Shown in pieces: positions 57,948 through 64,000 of a DNA stretch of 64,000 nt. Source of the DNA: Arsenophonus sp031446145 (GTDB taxonomy: Bacteria; Pseudomonadota; Gammaproteobacteria; Enterobacterales; Enterobacteriaceae); NCBI GenBank assembly GCA_031446145.1, contig CP132903.1, positions 124,001 to 188,000 of the forward strand, given 5' to 3'. Position 1 is the stretch's first letter. Each line of letters opens with the position of its first letter. The position numbers and the translations under genes were made by a program. The notes beneath the pieces were generated by a model. That model did no database searches and was not told the DNA's origin. It worked only from the letters and a program-made list of their open reading frames with translations.

Positions 57948-59169
57948 AATCTAAATAATTTTAAATAGATACTATTACATTTAAAAAATAATAACTGGTA
58001 TTGTCATTGTTTAATATATATTACTACTTATAATAAAAAGTAGGAACATTTCTATACGAAAATAAAATTACCATCAAATAAATTTTTCAATAAATTAGAT
58101 AAATATTTAGAAAAAAGTACATTTAAATAATTTTATGATTTAATATTGATTTAATTTATATGTCTATTAAATCACTTATGTTATAAAACTTTATACTTTA
58201 ATTTAAATCTTGCAAAAGGTATATATAACTTTATGCAAAGAACATAAAAAATAAATTTAAAATTAATATGTACTATAAAAAAACCTTCTATTTTTAATAG
58301 ATTTATCACAATATTTTTTAATAATTATGATTTTATAAAATATTTTAAAAAATATTAAATCAAAAAAATATTATTTTATATATTTTCATATACTGAAATA
58401 ATAAAACAAAAAATATTTATATAACAATGATGATAATCATGAATCAAAATAAAAACAAAATATAAAAGACAAAAAATACAATAATAACTATTATCTAATT
58501 TTTAAATTTATACTTTTAATTCTAAAGTATTTATATGTATTATTATACAAGACAAATAAAATAAAATTTTTATAAAAAACTAAATTATTAATATTTAAAA
58601 AATATAAAAAAATATTATTAATAAAAAGTATATAATTTTATACTAAAATCACTGCTTAATAACTTTAAAATATATTTTTTAAATAAAAACTTTTAATAAT
58701 ATGTATTATATGTTATTCAAATACTAAAAAATTTTTTAATTTTAACACGAATATATTATTAAAATTCATATTATTTTTATATCATACTTATTTAAAATGA
58801 AAAGGTTTATCAATTTTAGAAAAATTATATTTTATATAATATAATAAAAATATTTATATAATTTATTAAAAGTCATAATTTTAATTATTCATTATTTTAG
58901 TAAAATAATCAAATTTAAAGTTATATTAAAAATAAAAACAACTTTAAAATATTCAAGAAACATATATTTATAATTTTAATGTTGAAATTGGACTATGACC
59001 AATAAATTTTATTACACTAAATTTATTATTTAGATTCATTATATCCATTGCATAAATAGCTTTACATCTTTATTTTATTTTTTTATTAACTTAATTACTC
59101 TTTATGGAGTCTTGTATCTGTTACAATTCTGGCTAAATTAACATAAAAAGATAGAGTGATACTTTAAAA
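57948..59169. other. 1.2-kb gene-free AT-rich region
   Basis: It covers the positions where the rest of bamC and purC would lie in E. coli. No similarity to the BamC domains is readable in any frame. The potABCD promoter should lie near the right end. Confidence 0.6.
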
Positions 59170-60279
59170 ATGACTGATAACAGATTTTTAACATCAATAA
59201 TTGAATTAAAATCATTGACAAAAAAATTTTATGGAAAAAATATCATTTCAAAATTAAATCTTAAAATTAATGATGGTGAATTTCTAACAATATTAGGGCC
59301 ATCAGGTTGTGGTAAAACAACTATTTTAAGATTAATTGCTGGATTAGAACATGCTGATGATGGACGTATTTTTCTTGCAGGAACAGATATTACAAATATT
59401 CCCGCTGAAAATCGTCATGTAAATACTGTTTTTCAAAGTTATGCCTTATTTCCACATATGTCTGTATTTGATAATGTTGCATTTGGTTTGCGTATGCAAA
59501 AAAAAAGCTATAAAGAAATACAAAAAAGAGTGGTAGAAATGTTAAAAATGGTACAATTAGAAGATTTTTCTCAACGAAAACCTCATCAATTATCAGGTGG
59601 GCAACAACAAAGAGTAGCAATTGCAAGAGCAATTATTAATCAACCTAAAGTTCTTTTATTAGATGAATCCTTATCAGCTTTAGATTATAATTTACGCAAA
59701 AAAATGCAAAATGAATTAAAAGCTTTACAAAGGAAATTAGGGATTACTTTTATTTATGTAACACATGATCAAGAAGAAGCATTAGCAATGTCAGATCGTA
59801 TTTTAGTGATGAGGGATGGGCGAATTGAACAAGATGCATCTCCTCGTGAAATATATGAAGATCCTAAAAATTTATTTGTAGCAAGTTTTATTGGAAAAAT
59901 TAACATTTTTGATGCAATTGCTTTATATCGAATTAATGAACAGCGCATTAGAGCTAACGTTGAAGGTTATGAATGTGATCTTTATACCCACTTATCGATA
60001 TCTCAAGGACAACCATTAAAAGTTTTATTACGTCCAGAAGATTTACGTGTCAAAGAAATAGAAAACGAAAAATATCAAATCGGACTTATTGGATATGTAC
60101 GTGAACGAAACTACAAAGGTATGATGCTTGATATTGAAGTAGAAATGCATAATGGAAAACAGATTATGGTCAGTGAATTTTTTAATGAAAATGATCCGGA
60201 TGTTGACCACTCATTAGCACAAAAAATTGCAGTAACATGGGTAGAAAGTTGGGAGATTGTTTTATACGATGAAAAATAA
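59170..60279 (+). CDS. potA: Spermidine/putrescine ABC transporter ATPase PotA
   Basis: PotA powers the PotABCD polyamine importer. The 369 residues match E. coli PotA (378). Walker A is GPSGCGKTT (43-51), followed by the Q-loop region VFQSYALFPHM, LSGGQ and LLLDESLSALD. A C-terminal TOBE regulatory domain runs from about residue 280. The Walker B aspartate is followed by ESLSALD as in enteric PotA. Its stop overlaps potB by 11 bases. Confidence 0.97.
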   Translation: MTDNRFLTSIIELKSLTKKFYGKNIISKLNLKINDGEFLTILGPSGCGKTTILRLIAGLEHADDGRIFLAGTDITNIPAENRHVNTVFQSYALFPHMSVFDNVAFGLRMQKKSYKEIQKRVVEMLKMVQLEDFSQRKPHQLSGGQQQRVAIARAIINQPKVLLLDESLSALDYNLRKKMQNELKALQRKLGITFIYVTHDQEEALAMSDRILVMRDGRIEQDASPREIYEDPKNLFVASFIGKINIFDAIALYRINEQRIRANVEGYECDLYTHLSISQGQPLKVLLRPEDLRVKEIENEKYQIGLIGYVRERNYKGMMLDIEVEMHNGKQIMVSEFFNENDPDVDHSLAQKIAVTWVESWEIVLYDEK

Positions 60280-61129
60280 ACGTATAATTTTTCAAAATAT
60301 CATTATAATAGGAGTCGTTTCATGGCTTTTTTTATTTAGTTTTTTACCAAATGTTATGATTATTATTACCAGTTTTTTAACCCGTGATGATAAAAATTTT
60401 ATTAATATAATTTTTACGTTTAATAATTATATGCAACTTTTTGATTCTTTATATGCAAAATTAATGTTGCATTCGATAAAAATGGCAATTATTGCAACTT
60501 TATTTTGTTTGGCTATTGGCTATCCATTTGCATTTATTTTAACAAAATTATCACAAAAAATACAATCATTAATGCTATTTTTATTAATTTTACCTTTTTG
60601 GACTAATTCCCTTATTCGCATTTATGGCTTAAAAATTTTTTTAAGTCCTCGCGGTTATCTAAATGATTTTTTATTATGGGTAGGTCTAATAGACACACCA
60701 ATTCGTATCATGTATACAGAAAAAGCTGTTATAATTGGATTGATATATATATTATTGCCATTTATGATAATGCCTCTTTATTCAAGTATTGAAAAATTAG
60801 ATAAATCTTGTCTTGAAGCAGCTAGAGATCTTGGAGCGAACAAATATCAAACATTTTTACGTATCATCATACCATTAACTATGCCTGGCATTATAGTTGG
60901 CTCTTTATTAGTTTTATTGCCAGCCATGGGTTTATTTTATGTCGCTGATCTAATGGGCGGTGCAAAAAATTTATTAATTGGAAATGTTATTAAAAGTCAA
61001 ATTTTGAATTTACGTGACTGGCCTTTTGGGGCAGCAATTAGTATTGTGTTGACAATACTAATGGGGCTATTACTTTATATTTATTATCGTGTAGTAAATT
61101 TACTAAACAAAAAGTTGGATTTGGCATGA
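60269..61129 (+). CDS. potB: Spermidine/putrescine permease PotB
   Basis: PotB is one of two membrane channels of the polyamine importer. I start at ATG 60269 (MKNKRII, like E. coli MKNTSKF), overlapping potA by 11 bases. The 286 residues have six membrane spans and the EAA coupling loop LEAARDLGANKYQTFLRI, which contacts PotA. E. coli PotB is about 275-285. It overlaps potC by four bases (ATGA). Confidence 0.96.
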   Translation: MKNKRIIFQNIIIIGVVSWLFLFSFLPNVMIIITSFLTRDDKNFINIIFTFNNYMQLFDSLYAKLMLHSIKMAIIATLFCLAIGYPFAFILTKLSQKIQSLMLFLLILPFWTNSLIRIYGLKIFLSPRGYLNDFLLWVGLIDTPIRIMYTEKAVIIGLIYILLPFMIMPLYSSIEKLDKSCLEAARDLGANKYQTFLRIIIPLTMPGIIVGSLLVLLPAMGLFYVADLMGGAKNLLIGNVIKSQILNLRDWPFGAAISIVLTILMGLLLYIYYRVVNLLNKKLDLA

Positions 61130-61923
61130 TTAAATGGTTTTTACAAATAAGCTTTCTAATCATTATTTATGCCTATTTATATATTTCAATCATAATTTTA
61201 ATCATAAATTCTTTTAATATTTCACGATTTGGTAATGTATGGCAGGGCTTTACAATAGATTGGTATAATATATTATGGAACAATGATAGCTTATTACAAG
61301 CCGCATGGCACTCATTAACTATAGCAATGATTTCTGCAACTTCAGCTACTTTTATTGGTTCATTAACAGCAGTAGCTTTATTTCGTTATCAATTTAAAGG
61401 AAAATCATTTGTTGGAGGTATGTTATTTGTTGTTATGATGTCTCCAGATATCGTTATGGCAATCTCATTGTTATTACTATTTATCTCACTTGGCATTTCT
61501 TTAGGTTTTTTATCTCTACTTTTTGCTCATATTACATTTTCTTTACCTTTTGTTGTAATTAACATTTATGCAAGATTAAAAGATTTCGATGTAAAAATGT
61601 TAGAAGCTGCTAGGGATTTAGGAGCTAATGAAATCACAATTCTAAAAAATGTTATTTTACCATTAGTATTACCTGCTGTTATTTCTGCTTGGTTATTAAG
61701 TTTCACGCTTTCTATGGATGATGTAATCATATCTTCTTTTGTTACTGGACCAAATTATGAAATTTTACCTTTAAAAATTTATTCAATGGTAAAAATAGGC
61801 ATTTCACCAGAAATTAACGCTTTGGCAACAATTTTGCTATTATTTTCTTTACTACTTGTTTTTTTTAGCAAGTGGATTTTAAAAAACATAAACAAAAATA
61901 TATTTATTCAATCAACTTCATAG
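61126..61923 (+). CDS. potC: Spermidine/putrescine permease PotC
   Basis: PotC pairs with PotB. The 265 residues match E. coli PotC (264). There are six membrane spans and an EAA loop LEAARDLGANEITILKNV. The four-base overlap with potB indicates translational coupling. potD starts 230 bases downstream. Confidence 0.96.
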   Translation: MIKWFLQISFLIIIYAYLYISIIILIINSFNISRFGNVWQGFTIDWYNILWNNDSLLQAAWHSLTIAMISATSATFIGSLTAVALFRYQFKGKSFVGGMLFVVMMSPDIVMAISLLLLFISLGISLGFLSLLFAHITFSLPFVVINIYARLKDFDVKMLEAARDLGANEITILKNVILPLVLPAVISAWLLSFTLSMDDVIISSFVTGPNYEILPLKIYSMVKIGISPEINALATILLLFSLLLVFFSKWILKNINKNIFIQSTS

Positions 61924-62153
61924 CAGTAAAAAATAAATTATCAGAATATTTCTGTAAAATTTTATTAAAATATCATTTTTTCTTATATAAAATTTTATCT
62001 CTTAAAAAATAATTAAACTAAAAATGTCTTGAAAAAACAAAATATACTAATTGATATTCTTTACCCAATCTTAATTGCTGCATATAATATTTACTTAAAG
62101 CAAACAATCAAAACAATTAGAGCCAAATTAATAATTTTACAAAGAAATAATAC

Positions 62154-63197
62154 ATGAAAAAATATTTATTATGGATTCAAACATGGCTTATAGCCATGTT
62201 TATTACCTCAGCAATAGCTATAAATAACAAAACACTATATTTTTATAATTGGTCAGAATATGTTCCTTCTGGTTTACTAAACCAGTTCACTAAAGAAACT
62301 GGAATAAAAGTAATTTACTCTACTTATGAATCTAATGAAAGTATGTATATCAAGTTAAAAACTTACACTGATAATGCATATGATTTAATAGTACCTTCAA
62401 CTTATTTTGTAGCAAAAATGAGCAAAGAAGGTATGCTCCAAAAAATTGATAAAACAAAATTAACTCAATTTAAAAATCTTGATCCAAATTTATTATATAA
62501 ATCATTTGATCCTAACAATGATTATTCAATTCCTTATATTTGGGGGGCAACGGGGATTGGTATAAACAGTAATGTCATTGATCCAAAAAAAATTTCATCT
62601 TGGTCCGATTTATGGAAACCAGAATACAAAAATAAAATATTATTAACTGATGATGCACGAGAAGTATTTCAAATGGCATTACTGAAATTAGGTTATTCAG
62701 GTAATACCACGGACCCAAAATTAATAAAAGCAGCATATGAAGAATTAAAAAAGTTGATGCCAAACATTATGGCATTTAATTCAGATAATCCTGCGAATCC
62801 TTTTCTTCAAGGTGAAATTGATTTAGGGATGCTATGGAATGGTTCTGCTTATGTAGCACGCAAATCCGGTGCCCCGATACAATTTATTTGGAGCAAAGAG
62901 GGTGGAATTTTTTGGATGGATAGTTTAGCTATTCCATCTAATGCAAAAAATGTCGAAGGTGCAATCAAATTAATTGATTTTTTATTAAGACCTGATATTG
63001 CCGCTCAAGTTTCTCAAAAAATCGGTTATCCTACACCAAATTTACTGGCAAAAAAACAATTGCCAATAGAAGTTATTAAAGATAATACTTTATATCCTGA
63101 TGAGGAAATATTAAAAAATGGGGAATGGCAGGATGATGTAGGCAATGCTAATGTATTATATGAAAGTTATTTTCAAAAATTAAAATCTGGTCGTTAA
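62154..63197 (+). CDS. potD: Spermidine-binding periplasmic protein PotD
   Basis: PotD captures spermidine (and putrescine) in the periplasm and delivers it to PotBC. The 347 residues match E. coli PotD (348). A signal peptide covers about residues 1-22, and the mature protein starts near the conserved LYFYNWSEYVP. The substrate pocket includes the Trp/Tyr-rich segments, and the C terminus ends YFQKLKSGR as in E. coli. With potABC it makes a complete importer, so the cell probably takes polyamines from its host. Confidence 0.97.
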   Translation: MKKYLLWIQTWLIAMFITSAIAINNKTLYFYNWSEYVPSGLLNQFTKETGIKVIYSTYESNESMYIKLKTYTDNAYDLIVPSTYFVAKMSKEGMLQKIDKTKLTQFKNLDPNLLYKSFDPNNDYSIPYIWGATGIGINSNVIDPKKISSWSDLWKPEYKNKILLTDDAREVFQMALLKLGYSGNTTDPKLIKAAYEELKKLMPNIMAFNSDNPANPFLQGEIDLGMLWNGSAYVARKSGAPIQFIWSKEGGIFWMDSLAIPSNAKNVEGAIKLIDFLLRPDIAAQVSQKIGYPTPNLLAKKQLPIEVIKDNTLYPDEEILKNGEWQDDVGNANVLYESYFQKLKSGR

Positions 63198-64000
63198 ATT
63201 TTTTGATAATATCATATGCATAATTATCTAGATTTTTTATAAAATTACTTTATTTAGTTACAAAAAAAATAAGCAAAATAAATAACATATAACAACTGAA
63301 CATTATAAAAATAAAATTTATTCCAAATATATAAAAATTTTATTAAAAGATCATAATAATTTTTTACTAAAAAATTAGAATTATTTATATTTTTTAAAAA
63401 TCTGAAATATATCTTATCATTAATATACATCAAAATAAATCATAAACAATATAATATTTTTAAAAATCTATTTCATTACTTTACTGTATTAAAAATTAAT
63501 ATTAAACAAAAAATATTTTAAGCATTTTTAATATCAGCGAACTAATAAAAAAAATATTAATTTTACATGATATTTTATTGAAAAATATAAATAATAAGTG
63601 ATCTTTTATAATAATTTTTTATAATTTAAAAATATTACATAATATTTTTAAATATTTTTTAACAAAAATATATAATATTGTAAATAAAGAAAAAATTACA
63701 AGATAAGTAATACATATTTTTTATTAAACACTGCTAAAAAATGCAAATTTTAACATTTTTATTTATATAAAAAACATCGATTTATTTATGAATATTTTAA
63801 CATCTCTGAAAAATTGTATTTTTTTATAAAAAAATTACAGATAATATTCTGAAAATATTCAAAATTATAATAAAAAATTTTTTTAAACATATTTTTTTTA
63901 TCAAACAGATAATAGTATCTATTAAAAATATTTTTTTAATACATTAATATAAAAAAATATACATTGTAATATAATATTTATATGCTAAAAATACTATTTT
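63198..64000. other. Gene-free AT-rich sequence to the window end
   Basis: No open frame with recognisable similarity, tRNA or clear terminator is seen in the last 803 bases. Confidence 0.6.

Noticed and set aside
1..64000. CRISPR arrays, insertion sequences, prophage or toxin-antitoxin genes
   Set aside because: No regularly spaced repeats, transposase or phage motifs were seen. All repeats found are short, two-copy and AT-rich.

Overview
The window reads as a chromosome segment of a strongly reduced, extremely AT-rich gammaproteobacterium of the Enterobacterales, most likely an obligate insect endosymbiont. Every protein gene that I recognise aligns closely with its Escherichia coli counterpart, and blocks of gene order are kept. 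The genes between those blocks are gone, leaving AT-rich spacers of 0.3 to 2.5 kb. I count 46 protein genes and three tRNA genes, about 69% coding. There are no insertion sequences, phage genes, CRISPR arrays or rRNA genes. I cannot name the species. The retained cell-wall, lipoprotein, lipoate, ubiquinone and polyamine-uptake genes fit Wigglesworthia-like symbionts better than Buchnera, but that is only an impression.

Layout. 1-10.0 kb: clpB (cut by the window edge), rluD, bamD, a tyrA remnant, rplS-trmD-rimM-rpsP and corB (E. coli clpB to yfjD block). 11.1-34.1 kb: fldA, glnS, tRNA-Met/Leu/Gln, ubiF, ybeY-corC-lnt, gltL, leuS-lptE-holA-nadD, mrdA-mrdB, dacA, lipB, lipA (E. coli 15-minute block, inverted). 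34.4-52.0 kb: rplI-rpsR-rpsF, rlmB, rnr, purA, hflC-hflK, hfq, miaA-mutL, orn, psd (E. coli 94-95-minute block). 52.1-55.3 kb: corA and uvrD. 56.8-57.9 kb: dapA and a shortened bamC. 59.2-63.2 kb: a complete potABCD spermidine importer.

Functionally the window serves translation and tRNA/rRNA modification (leuS, glnS, trmD, rimM, miaA, rluD, rlmB, ybeY, ribosomal proteins), envelope construction (mrdA, mrdB, dacA, lnt, lptE, bamD, bamC, psd, dapA), lipoylation (lipA, lipB), protein and RNA quality control (clpB, hflKC, rnr, orn, hfq), DNA repair and replication (mutL, uvrD, holA) and cofactors (nadD, ubiF, fldA).

The most interesting signals are degenerate or trimmed proteins rather than a new gene cluster. 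TyrA is reduced to its chorismate-mutase domain. BamC is reduced to its lipidated BamD-binding N-terminal segment. The LeuRS editing site has lost key residues. DapA has lost lysine-feedback residues. GltL is an ATPase without its permease genes next to it. trmD and lptE are each interrupted at a nine-base homopolymer where one extra base restores the full protein, which fits transcriptional slippage or a sequencing error. lipB appears to need a non-canonical start codon, and tRNA-Leu lacks an encoded CCA end.
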